Below, one piece after another: positions 1 through 5,957 of a stretch of DNA of 37,405 nt. How positions within the stretch are numbered: position 1 is the first letter of the stretch; each line of letters opens with the position of its first letter. The notes under the pieces are model-generated. The model made no database searches, was not told the DNA's origin, and saw only the letters and a list, made by a program, of their open reading frames with translations. The position numbers and the translations under genes are program-made. The DNA lies in the IMG/VR virus record IMGVR_UViG_3300047508_000072, positions 1-37,405 of that record; one strand, written 5' to 3'. The stretch is from a virus.

Positions 1-154
1 CGGCGGCGGCGGCGGCGGCGTCGGCGTCGGCGGAGGCGGCGGCGTCGGCGGCGGCGGCGGCGGCGGCGTAGGCGGCGGCGGCGGCGTCGGCGTAGGCGGC
101 GGCGTCGGCGGCGTCGGCGGCGGCGTAGGCGGCGGCGGCGGCGGCGGCGGCGGC
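1..154. repeat. GGC/GTC/GTA trinucleotide repeat, left part
   Basis: Nearly uninterrupted GGC triplets with scattered GTC, GTA and one GGA. Read on the minus strand these are Ala codons with Asp, Tyr and one Ser. It is the coding repeat of the Ala-rich gene and the point where the assembly ends; the matching right part is 37255-37405. Copy number is uncertain because such tracts collapse in assembly. Confidence 0.95.
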
Positions 155-616
155 GTTCATCGCCACATCGCGCGCCGCATAAGCCGATTCCTTCGTGCCC
201 TCGCACTCGCACCGAAGCGCCGCGTCTTTCAATTCTTCGGCGAACTTCGGATTGCGCTCAGCTGCCGCGTGCAGTGCAATCGGTACTATGTGCTGGATCA
301 TGGCCTTGGCAATGCGTTTGATGAATTCGACCTGATCCAGCTGATCGCTGCCGATATGCGCAATACCGATCTTCAGCATACCTTTGGCGCGCGCGGTATT
401 GGATGACCAGCACGAGTCGTTCAGCCGAGTTTCGAACCGGCGCACGGCATAGCCTACACAGCCAGGATCGTCGCCGTGCGGCAGACCGAGCGCGCAGCAC
501 CATACCGCCTCGATACACATCTTGCCAGGTTCCTGCACGCCTAGGCCCTTGACTAGGCCATGATCGAGCAGGGATACGAATTTCTGATAGTGCTGTTCGG
601 TAATTTGGGGTTTCAT
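1..616 (-). CDS. Ala-rich repeat protein, N-terminal part (gene crosses the window ends)
   Basis: The ATG at 616 opens a frame that stays open to base 1, so the gene is cut by the window. Residues 1 to about 150 form an ordinary globular-looking domain containing GLGVQEPGKMCIEA, LPHGDDPGCV, RLNDSCWSS and IGSDQLDQ. I recall this type of domain from uncharacterised bacterial and phage proteins that end in Ala-rich tails; no function is known to me. From residue 153 the protein becomes Ala runs broken by Asp and Tyr, encoded almost only by GCC, GAC and TAC. The start overlaps the stop of the upstream gene as ATGA, and an AGGAG ribosome site lies 8-10 bases ahead. The C-terminal part is at 37147-37405 and is in frame if the ends overlap by 2, 5 or 8 bases, giving about 288 residues. 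Confidence 0.85.
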   Translation of the reverse strand, partial: MKPQITEQHYQKFVSLLDHGLVKGLGVQEPGKMCIEAVWCCALGLPHGDDPGCVGYAVRRFETRLNDSCWSSNTARAKGMLKIGIAHIGSDQLDQVEFIKRIAKAMIQHIVPIALHAAAERNPKFAEELKDAALRCECEGTKESAYAARDVAMNAAAAAAAAAYAAADAADAAAYADAAAAAYAAAAAAADAAASADADAAAAAA

Positions 617-906
617 TCTAACGGCTCCTTGATTTTGGCGATAAGTGAGCTGGCTTTATCCATAGCTACCTCGTGCGCACCACTAGCCGAACCATCCCAT
701 CCAGCCGCATACGGAAGCAACCGTTCCAGCGCCTCTACCAGATCATTGAAGTGAGCCAAGTCAGCCGCAGCTTGGCGAGCCATATCGGCCCAATCATCAG
801 CCAGAGAGTGACCTTCATCGCTCAGACGAAGCATTCGCTTCTGCAAGTCGGTGAAGTCTTCAGCGTCCCAGCGTTGCGCTTCGTAATGGAAGCGATACTT
901 TTTCAT
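613..906 (-). CDS. hypothetical protein, 97 aa
   Basis: The start is taken at the ATG at 906 (MKKYRFHYEA) because an AGGAG site, which also encodes the end of the upstream gene, sits just before it; an in-frame upstream extension lacks a site. The sequence is helical and acidic with several Trp and Ala residues (WADMARQAAADLAHF). I do not recognise a family. The stop TGA overlaps the ATG of the Ala-repeat gene by 4 bases, so translation is probably coupled. It belongs to the leftward operon driven from the 1229-1311 region. Confidence 0.8.
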   Translation of the reverse strand: MKKYRFHYEAQRWDAEDFTDLQKRMLRLSDEGHSLADDWADMARQAAADLAHFNDLVEALERLLPYAAGWDGSASGAHEVAMDKASSLIAKIKEPLE

Positions 907-907
907 T

Positions 908-1228
908 TTACGGCTCCTGTAAGGCAAGGTAACGACGTTCGCGGGCTTCGGCCAAGGTTTCGATGGCTTCGAGAAGGTACGGTTCCATCAGGCTAGTGAA
1001 GCAGCCGTTCAGCTCAAGACTGCGTGTCAGCGCATCCCGGAACGCCGCTTCAAACTCCGGATACCGATGCAGCGGCATTTTGTCGATGATCGTCAGGATC
1101 ATGGCCGGCTCGTTCAGAATCGATTCGCGCGCGGCTTCCTGTTCGGCTACGTGGTCAACCGGACAATCATCGTCCTGTGGATTGCGCGATTCGGAGCAGG
1201 TGCAGGGGAGAGCGGCGGTGTAGGTCAT
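908..1228 (-). CDS. hypothetical protein, first gene of the leftward operon, 106 aa
   Basis: The ATG at 1228 lies about 17 bases downstream of the inferred leftward transcription start and is preceded by an AGGGAAA ribosome site. The N-terminus has a Cys pair (PCTCSES) and a DDDCPVDH segment; the rest is helical (RYPEFEAAFRDALTRSLELNG, EAIETLAEARERRY). No family is recognised. As the first gene after the divergent promoter it may be an early regulatory or host-interaction protein, but that rests on position only. The stop is two bases from the next ATG. Confidence 0.8.
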   Translation of the reverse strand: MTYTAALPCTCSESRNPQDDDCPVDHVAEQEAARESILNEPAMILTIIDKMPLHRYPEFEAAFRDALTRSLELNGCFTSLMEPYLLEAIETLAEARERRYLALQEP

Positions 1229-1252
1229 TGGCGTTTCCCTAGTCGATGAGCG

Positions 1253-1282
1253 AGGATACGCCTATCAAAAATATCTTGTCAA
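1253..1282 (-). promoter_or_regulatory. leftward promoter (early left operon)
   Basis: On the minus strand a consensus TTGACA (1282-1277) is followed after 18 bases by TATCCT (1258-1253), placing the start near 1245, about 17 bases before the ATG at 1228. The -35 shares its bases with the -35 of the rightward promoter. Seen in sequence; activity is inferred. Confidence 0.6.
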
Positions 1283-1304
1283 GTGTTTTTTTATGCGGTA
1301 GGAT
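1276..1304 (+). promoter_or_regulatory. rightward promoter of the Cro-like gene; probable leaderless mRNA
   Basis: TTGTCA (1276-1281), a 17-base spacer and TAGGAT (1299-1304). Seven bases after the -10 comes the ATG at 1312, so transcription should begin at or next to the start codon, giving a leaderless transcript. The element CTTG-T-CAAG (1275-1283) is a short inverted repeat covering both divergent -35 boxes and is a candidate operator. Confidence 0.65.
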
Positions 1305-1311
1305 GGAATCC

Positions 1312-1503
1312 ATGAGCACACTCAAGCGGGAAATCAAAAGGGCCAAGCTCACGCAGGCGGAAGTTGCGCGCAGACTTGGGGTTAGCTCACAGCTTGTCGG
1401 GTACTGGGCGAAGTTTGGCCTACCACCGAAGCGCGTAGGGGCTATGGCAAAGCTACTCGGAGCGGACAAGCGCAAGCTGTGTCCGGGGATCGAATGGGAC
1501 TGA
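1312..1503 (+). CDS. Cro-like helix-turn-helix regulator, 63 aa
   Basis: A 63-residue protein with a classic HTH: LTQAEVARRLGVSSQLVGYW at about residues 13-32, followed by PKRVGAMAKLLG. Size and layout match Cro/YdaS-type phage repressors that act as dimers on operators between divergent promoters. The ATG at 1312 is chosen because the promoter predicts transcription starting there; the in-frame ATG at 1303 lies inside the -10 box and could not be transcribed from it. It is the first rightward gene, facing the leftward operon, the usual position of a switch regulator. No CI-type partner with a longer C-terminal domain is visible nearby. Confidence 0.85.
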   Translation: MSTLKREIKRAKLTQAEVARRLGVSSQLVGYWAKFGLPPKRVGAMAKLLGADKRKLCPGIEWD

Positions 1504-1676
1504 ACGCGGAAGGCAAAGTTACTGGCGACGACAGGAAACCATTTCTAATGGCGTGTGCCGCGCTGCTCGTACTACCGCCAGAAATTCGCATGTTGGTATT
1601 TAGCGAGTTTTGCGTACATTGCGGAGACGCTCAGCCAGAAGATGGCAGTCGCTGCGTATGCTGTAACGACGAATGA
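1494..1676 (+). CDS. small zinc-ribbon-like protein, 60 aa
   Basis: The start at ATG 1494 overlaps the end of the Cro-like gene by 10 bases and has a GGGGA site. The body is a hydrophobic helix (PFLMACAALLVLPPEIRMLV), then a Cys pair CVHC, a 10-residue spacer and CVCC near the C-terminus, a plausible zinc ribbon. The stop overlaps the next ATG as ATGA. The family is not recognised. It is one of many very small Cys-rich proteins in this genome. Confidence 0.65.
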   Translation: MGLNAEGKVTGDDRKPFLMACAALLVLPPEIRMLVFSEFCVHCGDAQPEDGSRCVCCNDE

Positions 1677-2044
1677 GCTTCCGTAGAGCCATTCCACCTT
1701 GCACGCCCGGCGAACAGCGTCGCCAAGACCTCGCGCGCGCTTTGGGATGCATTGCTTGCCGGATCGAGCGGGAGCGCTACGGAAGATCACTGACACATGA
1801 CTGCGGACCGACCGAAATCGAACACCAGACCATCAGTGGCCGGCAGATCAGCCAGCTGGCTACGATCGCACTCGGGAGTTTTCACCATCGTGCAATATGC
1901 ATTGACGGTTTAACAACGTCGGAAATGACGGAGCTATTCGGCCCGAGTCAGGCGAAAGGCAGCAAACCATTCCACGCACGCTATGGCGACAACCAGATTC
2001 TACTTGAACTGCAGGACCGGTTAATACGGGAGAATGAAAGATGA
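1673..2044 (+). CDS. Ref-like RecA-dependent nuclease family protein, 123 aa
   Basis: Residues 24-60 contain GCIACRIERERYG, EIEHQTISGRQISQLATIAL and FHHRAICI, followed by a conserved tail GPSQAKGSKPFHARYGDNQ. This arrangement (Cys pair, His in EIEH, HH motif, then GPS-KGSK-F-YG) is what I know from the phage P1 Ref / RecA-dependent nuclease family, an HNH-type fold that cuts within RecA-formed D-loops. The P1 protein has an extra N-terminal basic tail that is missing here; short phage members like this one are common. It sits between ATGA-coupled neighbours. Together with RecT, SSB and RusA it points to recombination during phage replication. Confidence in family is good; activity is inferred. 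Confidence 0.8.
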   Translation: MSFRRAIPPCTPGEQRRQDLARALGCIACRIERERYGRSLTHDCGPTEIEHQTISGRQISQLATIALGSFHHRAICIDGLTTSEMTELFGPSQAKGSKPFHARYGDNQILLELQDRLIRENER

Positions 2045-2301
2045 AAAGCTTGGATGAAGCGCGAAAAGCCGAAGGCGTTGGGACTGGGGCGCTGTGGAGG
2101 CCGATTGAAACGGCGCCGAGGAATGGCAGCGAAATTATTCTCGGTTCGCCGGGCTGTGCCTTTACTGGATTTTGGCAAACAGCAAAGAATTATTGGGGAG
2201 AGATAGGCTGGTATGCCGAAAGTGATCGAGGAAATGGATGGTATGCGATGCATCCAGACAGGCATATTACCCACTGGATGCCCCTACCGGAGCCGCCATG
2301 A
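2041..2301 (+). CDS. DUF551-like protein, 86 aa
   Basis: The central motif WRPIETAPRNGSEIILG and the C-terminal HITHWMPLPEPP are the signature of DUF551, a small family very common in phages and prophages with no known function. Several Trp residues (GFWQTAKNYWGEIGWY, GNGWYAMH) suggest a compact beta fold. The start ATG overlaps the stop of the Ref-like gene by 4 bases and its own stop overlaps the next ATG in the same way. Confidence 0.8.
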   Translation: MKSLDEARKAEGVGTGALWRPIETAPRNGSEIILGSPGCAFTGFWQTAKNYWGEIGWYAESDRGNGWYAMHPDRHITHWMPLPEPP

Positions 2302-2468
2302 GCCATTCGCCAGAAAAGCTAATGGATGCTCGCAACGCTCTGATAGAGGCTATCGAGGAATGGATGGCCCTATTCGCTGAGAAAGTTAAGGGCCAAGACG
2401 AGCCGAACCACTTCCCTATTTTTCAATCGGTAGCCGTGCTGCTAGTAGAACTGGAGACCATGGAATGA
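2298..2468 (+). CDS. hypothetical protein, 56 aa
   Basis: The start is set at ATG 2298, inside an ATGA overlap with the DUF551 gene; its stop overlaps the next ATG (2465) the same way. The sequence is a predicted helix-rich acidic peptide (NALIEAIEEWMALFAEK, SVAVLLVELETME). No known family. The support is the overlap pattern and unbroken operon spacing. Confidence 0.65.
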   Translation: MSHSPEKLMDARNALIEAIEEWMALFAEKVKGQDEPNHFPIFQSVAVLLVELETME

Positions 2469-2842
2469 AATACCCCGAAACCCCAGGCTACGTAGCCGGC
2501 TCCGATACGAGCCAGGCCGCTGCCGAGTCGATCGCAGAGACGGTAACCGGTAAGCGGCTGACGGTCCTGAACGCGGTCAAGGCGCATCCGCTGTCCGGCC
2601 TGACCTGTGACGAGCTGCAGAGCATAACCGGATTCCTGCACCAGACGTGCTCAGCCCGCGTTACCGAATTGAAGCTGGCTAACCTCATCTTCGACACCGG
2701 AACGCGCCGTAAGACGCGGACTGGTAGAAGCGCAGTGGTCTGGACGGCGGTTAGGCCGGATGTGCCGAAGGTCCAGGCATTTCCGTCAACCGAATTGTGG
2801 CCCAATTACAAACAAGTCCAATGGACGTGGAAAGACCTATGA
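2465..2842 (+). CDS. winged-helix DNA-binding-like protein, 125 aa
   Basis: Residues 28-85 read as a winged helix: TGKRLTVLNAVKAHPLSGLT, then CDELQSITGFLHQTCSARVTEL as the recognition helix region, then IFDTGTRRKTRTGRSAVVW as the wing. This pattern (open with a helix, SGLT-DEL, ARVTEL, R-T-TGR-A-VW) is typical of small phage wHTH proteins. The role may be transcriptional or replicative; the sequence does not decide. ATGA overlaps at both ends. Confidence 0.7.
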   Translation: MKYPETPGYVAGSDTSQAAAESIAETVTGKRLTVLNAVKAHPLSGLTCDELQSITGFLHQTCSARVTELKLANLIFDTGTRRKTRTGRSAVVWTAVRPDVPKVQAFPSTELWPNYKQVQWTWKDL

Positions 2843-3060
2843 AACTCACCGGCCAGCAATGCGAATGCACCGCCTGCAAACAGCTATTCGGGCGCACGTC
2901 CACTTTCGACGCCCATCGGCAAGGCAAGGTAGGAGAAAGACGCTGTTTGAGCGTTATGGAGATGGAGGAAAAGGGCTGGCGACGTAACCCGAAGGAGTTC
3001 TGGAAACGGGCACCTCGGCCGATCAACTATGAGGAGATGCGCAATGCAACGAGTGCATAA
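2839..3060 (+). CDS. FDXHR-type putative zinc-binding protein, 73 aa
   Basis: The start ATG 2839 lies in an ATGA overlap. The sequence shows C-x-C-x2-C (CECTAC), then FGRTSTFDAHRQGK and RRCLS. The TFDAHR element with flanking Cys residues is the hallmark of the FDXHR family of small phage zinc proteins, annotated in reference genomes without function. The C-terminal part is basic and Trp-rich (WRRNPKEFWKRAPRP). I infer a zinc-stabilised nucleic-acid or protein binder. Confidence 0.75.
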   Translation: MKLTGQQCECTACKQLFGRTSTFDAHRQGKVGERRCLSVMEMEEKGWRRNPKEFWKRAPRPINYEEMRNATSA

Positions 3061-3226
3061 GGTTTGCGAGTATCTGGAATGGCCGCACGGCAAATGCAAG
3101 CAGTGTCCGTCGTGGCGATCATCCGAATGGGGCAAGGTCAAGCCTGGCTGTCGTGCATTGGCTGAGGAATGCATGCGCGTGGCTCAGACTGGCTCACCGT
3201 TCAAGAAAAAGAGGGCCAAGCCATGA
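3044..3226 (+). CDS. small Cys-containing hypothetical protein, 60 aa
   Basis: ATG 3044 is preferred because GAGGAGA lies seven bases upstream; an in-frame ATG at 3029 has no site. Five Cys residues (VCEYL, KCKQC, PGCRAL, ECMRV) suggest a bound metal. The C-terminus is basic (FKKKRAKP). It overlaps the FDXHR gene by 17 bases and the next gene as ATGA. No family recognised. Confidence 0.6.
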   Translation: MQRVHKVCEYLEWPHGKCKQCPSWRSSEWGKVKPGCRALAEECMRVAQTGSPFKKKRAKP

Positions 3227-3447
3227 ACACTTGTCAGTCTTGTCGGTTCTGGACCGGCGATACGGCACAAGGCTCCTGCATGCAGAGAGAATCTAACTTC
3301 TACGGCTACCGGACTAGCTACAGAGACACTTGCAGCAAATATCAAGCCGCCATCGGCAACACAACTGCTACAACCGCCTCTGACTCGAACGAATCGCCAG
3401 CCAATACCTCGGGATCGAGCAAAAGTAGCTCGCCGGTATCGGGCTGA
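3223..3447 (+). CDS. small zinc-binding-like protein with Ser/Thr-rich tail, 74 aa
   Basis: Start at ATG 3223 (ATGA overlap). The N-terminal 40 residues carry CQSC, FWTGDTAQGSC and TCSKY, a layout seen in many tiny phage proteins thought to bind zinc. The last 30 residues are low-complexity Thr/Ser/Asn (NTTATTASDSNES, SGSSKSSSPVSG) and probably disordered. It ends the first tightly tiled stretch; a 112-base gap follows. Confidence 0.65.
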   Translation: MNTCQSCRFWTGDTAQGSCMQRESNFYGYRTSYRDTCSKYQAAIGNTTATTASDSNESPANTSGSSKSSSPVSG

Positions 3448-3559
3448 CGTTCGAGGAATAGGATGACCATTGGCGTACTTTGAGGCATGTTTACGAGCGT
3501 AATCGAAGTAAAAGAGGGTGTAAAGAGCGCGAAAAGCTGATTATTGGAGGACTGAGGCG

Positions 3560-3706
3560 ATGAAAACTGAAACGGGAGTGGCGATCTTTGGGTATGCGAT
3601 TGGTTTGCCGGCAGCCCTTTACCTGAGCGAAACCATGGGCGCTGGATTTACGTTTGCGCTGCTGTTTTTGCTGTGGGGTAACAACTGTGTGCAGAGAAAA
3701 GGCTGA
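3560..3706 (+). CDS. small membrane protein, 48 aa
   Basis: An ORF of 49 codons opening MKTETGVAIFGYAIGLPAAL after a GGAGG site (about 3546-3550). Two hydrophobic stretches, residues 6-20 and about 27-38 (AGFTFALLFLLWG), suggest a small inner-membrane protein. One base separates its TGA from the ATG at 3708. Function unknown. Confidence 0.6.
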   Translation: MKTETGVAIFGYAIGLPAALYLSETMGAGFTFALLFLLWGNNCVQRKG

Positions 3707-3707
3707 C

Positions 3708-4127
3708 ATGCCCCACAAAAGGAAAGGGCCGGTACCTATTGCAGGTCCGGCCCGTCCTATGTTACATAGTAGAGGCCGGCGCGAACCGGCATCTGTTGAA
3801 CCTGTAGCGGCAGGCTCGGACGCAAGTGTACACCATCCTTGTGCCGGAACAACCCCACAGAATCCTCGGATGCCCCGTACTGGCCCTGTGCTGCATGGTC
3901 GGGTAACAGTCCTGTGCGCTTGTAAGACCGGAAGACGGGTCAGCTCCTGTGACATTCGGTGCAGTGGTGAGACGGTAGCCCTGCGGAGCGAAAGAGAAGC
4001 CGCGTACATGTCGAGGGACGAGAGGAATCGTTCTTTCCAGTACAAGTCAGCCTCTTTTTTGGGGATGCTCTTGTACTGCCTCAGGACTCAAGGAATCCTA
4101 GTAAAATCAAAGGATAGGAGCTTATGA
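3708..4127 (+). CDS. uncertain ORF, 139 aa, or a structured RNA segment
   Basis: The frame opens at ATG 3708, one base after the stop of the membrane-protein gene, with AAAAGG upstream, and its TGA overlaps the HNH start at 4124 as ATGA. That spacing matches the real genes around it. Against it, the product is odd: rich in Arg, Pro, Cys and Gly with no recognisable fold (GPVPIAGPARP, CACKTGRRVSSCD). The DNA also holds strong hairpins: GGGCCGG...CCGGCCC at about 3726-3753, GCCGG...CCGGC near 3775-3789, GCGG...CCGC near 3983-4002, and a 9-base perfect arm pair CAGTACAAG/CTTGTACTG at about 4039-4078. It may be a true gene, an RNA, or both; I cannot decide. Confidence 0.35.
   Translation: MPHKRKGPVPIAGPARPMLHSRGRREPASVEPVAAGSDASVHHPCAGTTPQNPRMPRTGPVLHGRVTVLCACKTGRRVSSCDIRCSGETVALRSEREAAYMSRDERNRSFQYKSASFLGMLLYCLRTQGILVKSKDRSL
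4039..4078 (+). other. long inverted repeat upstream of the HNH gene
   Basis: CAGTACAAG (4039-4047) and CTTGTACTG (4070-4078) are a perfect 9-base inverted repeat; inside it, GCCTC and GGGGATGC can add pairs around a TTTTTT loop. It could be an attenuator, a recognition site of the HNH enzyme or part of a larger RNA fold. There is no T-run after the 3' arm, so a simple terminator is unlikely on the plus strand. Confidence 0.45.
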
Positions 4128-4642
4128 AGCTAAGTAGAGCGTTAACTATCTGTGGAAGGATTATTAACTACCCAGATAATGCAGGACTCGGCATGATTGC
4201 GGCCGAATTAGCAAAACGGAGAGGTATTCAGGTCAAAGACAAAGAGGCGATGGTTGCTCTCATCATGGACGTGGCAGAACGGCACGGGAACCTGGACACA
4301 CGGCAGACGAAGGAACAGCGTCGTACCGCTCGATCCAATCTCGAAAACCACTGGAAGAAATCGCCACCCAAGCCAAAACGGAAGGCATCACCAACGAATG
4401 ACCGTTTTTACCTCTGCAAGGAGTGGCGAGAATTGCGTTACCTGGCATTGCGAAACACAGACGGCCGCTGTCAGTGCTGCGGCGGTTCCGCGAAGGATGG
4501 CATACGGATACATGTTGACCACATCAAGCCGCGCGCTATGTTCCCGGAGCTACAGTTAGACCTGAACAACCTGCAAGTGCTGTGCGACGATTGCAATATC
4601 GGTAAGGGCCATTGGGACATTACCGATTGGCGCAACAAGTAA
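4124..4642 (+). CDS. HNH endonuclease, 172 aa
   Basis: The C-terminal half is a clear HNH nuclease: RCQCCGG (about 115-121), IHVDHIKPRAMFPE (129-142), LNNLQVLCDDCNIGKG (148-162). The DH pair, the Asn in LNNLQ and the two Cys pairs match the zinc-braced HNH fold. The N-terminal 90 residues are helical and basic (RRTARSNLENHWKKSPPKPK) and probably bind DNA. An HNH placed in an early operon may be a homing enzyme, or part of host DNA attack; HNHs that assist packaging usually lie beside the terminase, and this one does not. The A-rich start region AGGATAGGAGCTT gives a good ribosome site. Confidence 0.85.
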   Translation: MKLSRALTICGRIINYPDNAGLGMIAAELAKRRGIQVKDKEAMVALIMDVAERHGNLDTRQTKEQRRTARSNLENHWKKSPPKPKRKASPTNDRFYLCKEWRELRYLALRNTDGRCQCCGGSAKDGIRIHVDHIKPRAMFPELQLDLNNLQVLCDDCNIGKGHWDITDWRNK

Positions 4643-4713
4643 GTATCACCCAGTACAAATGCCCGGCATGTGGCCGGTGTGAGAATAAAATTCATGAGAG
4701 GGAGCCAGAATGA
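4627..4713 (+). CDS. possible 28-aa zinc-knuckle peptide with TTG start
   Basis: A frame overlapping the HNH end reads ITQYKCPACGRCENKIHERE and stops at a TGA that overlaps the next ATG (4710) as ATGA. The CPACGRC element and the coupled stop support it; the only usable start is TTG 4627 without a clear ribosome site. It may be translated by re-initiation after the HNH gene. Confidence 0.4.
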   Translation: MAQQVSITQYKCPACGRCENKIHEREPE

Positions 4714-4883
4714 AAACGACCAATAAGCGTGATGTGGTAAAGGCCGTACACGATGAGTTTGCCTTAAAGAATTTGATAAAGGCTGTCGAACAAGCTTTGT
4801 GTTCTGGGCTACCCGTTCTAGGCAAATTACCTAATGCGAAAAAAATGAAAATTTTAGGGTACCGCCGAGGCTGGGTGAAGTGA
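4710..4883 (+). CDS. hypothetical protein, 57 aa
   Basis: ATG 4710 follows AGAGGGAG with good spacing. The product (MKTTNKRDVVKAVHDEFALK, ending YRRGWVK) is basic and helical with no recognised domain. It is slightly more A+T-rich than its neighbours. The next gene begins one base after its stop. Confidence 0.65.
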   Translation: MKTTNKRDVVKAVHDEFALKNLIKAVEQALCSGLPVLGKLPNAKKMKILGYRRGWVK

Positions 4884-4884
4884 A

Positions 4885-5220
4885 ATGAAACGCCTCTCCC
4901 ACCCCCTCCCCACAGACTGGACCCCGGACAACGCTCTGTACCTCTGGGCACAGCAAAAAAGGAGCGACCTCAACCTCAAGGAAGTCATCGAACACTTCCG
5001 CGACTACTGGACCGCCAGAGAAGGCAAAGGCTCGATGAAAAAAAACTGGTCCGCCACCTTCCGCAACTGGGTCCGATCGACGGAGGCGAAGGGGATACTC
5101 AAGGCTGAGCCTAAACGGTACGTCCCGGCCGCCTCTCAACGCCTCCTGACCGACGAACAACGCACCAAGAACCTCGCCACACATCTTCCTGAAATCTGCC
5201 GATTGTTGAGGATCACATGA
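4885..5220 (+). CDS. DnaT-like replication protein domain, 111 aa
   Basis: Residues 8-52 (LPTDWTPDNALYLWAQ, EVIEHFRDYWTAREGKG, NWSATFRNWVR) match the pattern of the C-terminal DnaT/primosomal domain found in phage replication proteins: a W-P start, helix, then a DYW element and an R-NWVR end, which bind single-stranded DNA and load the host helicase. Phage versions usually have an N-terminal DNA-binding domain; here the domain stands alone with a short basic tail. As no polymerase or helicase is encoded, it may be the factor that recruits host replication proteins. The stop overlaps the next ATG. Confidence 0.7.
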   Translation: MKRLSHPLPTDWTPDNALYLWAQQKRSDLNLKEVIEHFRDYWTAREGKGSMKKNWSATFRNWVRSTEAKGILKAEPKRYVPAASQRLLTDEQRTKNLATHLPEICRLLRIT

Positions 5221-5375
5221 GCACAGAAATCATGCGACAAATGCTTGAATCGAAGCATGCGGATGAGCTAGGGCCGGAGTCATTGAAGCTGCTGTTACTG
5301 GCGGCGATGATGGAAATTGACGACTTACGCGCAAAAGTGAAATCACTTTCCGAACAGCTAGGAATCCAGCCATGA
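5217..5375 (+). CDS. small helical hypothetical protein, 52 aa
   Basis: The frame runs between two ATGA overlaps (5217 and 5372). The product is an amphipathic helix, probably a coiled coil (ESLKLLLLAAMMEIDDLRAK, then VKSLSEQLG). No family recognised. The evidence is position and coupling; lengths and ends fit the tiled operon exactly. Confidence 0.6.
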   Translation: MSTEIMRQMLESKHADELGPESLKLLLLAAMMEIDDLRAKVKSLSEQLGIQP

Positions 5376-5539
5376 ACTACATCAAACCAAAAATCGAACG
5401 CGGGACCAACCTCACCTTCATCGACGGCCGCGCTCGTCAACGCCTCAACCCAACGCACCCACGCCATGAGCGAAAGAAGCTCGGACTTAGCCGACGTTAC
5501 TTCCGTTGGTTCAAGCGGAAAGGTCCGCAGCTGCCATGA
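5372..5539 (+). CDS. small basic hypothetical protein, 55 aa
   Basis: Start and stop both lie in ATGA overlaps. The product is strongly basic, with RARQRLNPTHPRHERKKLGL and RRYFRWFKRKGPQLP, so nucleic-acid binding is plausible. No family recognised. Confidence 0.6.
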   Translation: MNYIKPKIERGTNLTFIDGRARQRLNPTHPRHERKKLGLSRRYFRWFKRKGPQLP

Positions 5540-5694
5540 GCAAAAAACCCTCCATCGCTTCCGTGACCCACCGCTTACGCTGGCTGTCCAAGCTAGGCTC
5601 ATTCAGCCTGCACGAGCTAACCCGCCTGCTGTCTACCAGTGAAAACACGCTGCGGCAGGCATTGCGCTACATCCGACTGGAGAACCAGAAATGA
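5536..5694 (+). CDS. small HTH-like protein, 52 aa
   Basis: Starts at ATG 5536 in an ATGA overlap. SFSLHELTRLLSTSENTLRQ followed by ALRYIRLENQK reads as a single helix-turn-helix with few other elements. It is too short for a full repressor and may act as a dimer or with a partner. The operon position suggests an early or middle function. Confidence 0.6.
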   Translation: MSKKPSIASVTHRLRWLSKLGSFSLHELTRLLSTSENTLRQALRYIRLENQK

Positions 5695-5957
5695 AATTCA
5701 AAGCTGGTCAGAAAGTGCGTTGCGTATCGGTCAAACCAGATTCACCGCGTGCGGATTTGCTCGGCAAGGAAGGGATTTTCAAGTTCTACGAAGGCGATTT
5801 TTGGGGGACAGATGCGACTCCTGGCGTGGTATGCGAGTTCGGAACTCTGATCGTCTTTTTTGAATATCAGTTAGAGCCGATTATCGATCCAGGGCGAGAA
5901 GTCATCAGCTGGGAATCCATGCGCGAACTGTGGACGCCGGACAAGGAGACGGTGTGA
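5691..5957 (+). CDS. hypothetical protein with SH3-like beta fold, 88 aa
   Basis: The N-terminus KAGQKVRCVSVKPDSP, then LLGKEGIFKFYEG and TPGVVCEFGTLIVFFEYQLE, has the alternating pattern of a small KOW/SH3-like barrel seen in many phage accessory proteins. No function is known. ATGA overlap upstream; its stop overlaps the GTG start of the next gene as GTGA. Confidence 0.65.
   Translation: MKFKAGQKVRCVSVKPDSPRADLLGKEGIFKFYEGDFWGTDATPGVVCEFGTLIVFFEYQLEPIIDPGREVISWESMRELWTPDKETV

Noticed and set aside
3487-3540. 17-codon ORF (MFTSVIEVKEG)
   Set aside because: Too short, ribosome site too close, no coupling to neighbours.
3491-4045. Leftward 184-codon ORF opposite the membrane protein and the 3708-4127 segment
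   Set aside because: It runs against the operon, covers the well-supported membrane gene, has no ribosome site and an unlikely composition; it reflects the low stop content of the structured segment.
3700-4710. Group I intron carrying the HNH gene
   Set aside because: I could not find the conserved P/Q/R/S core sequences or split exons of a gene on each side.
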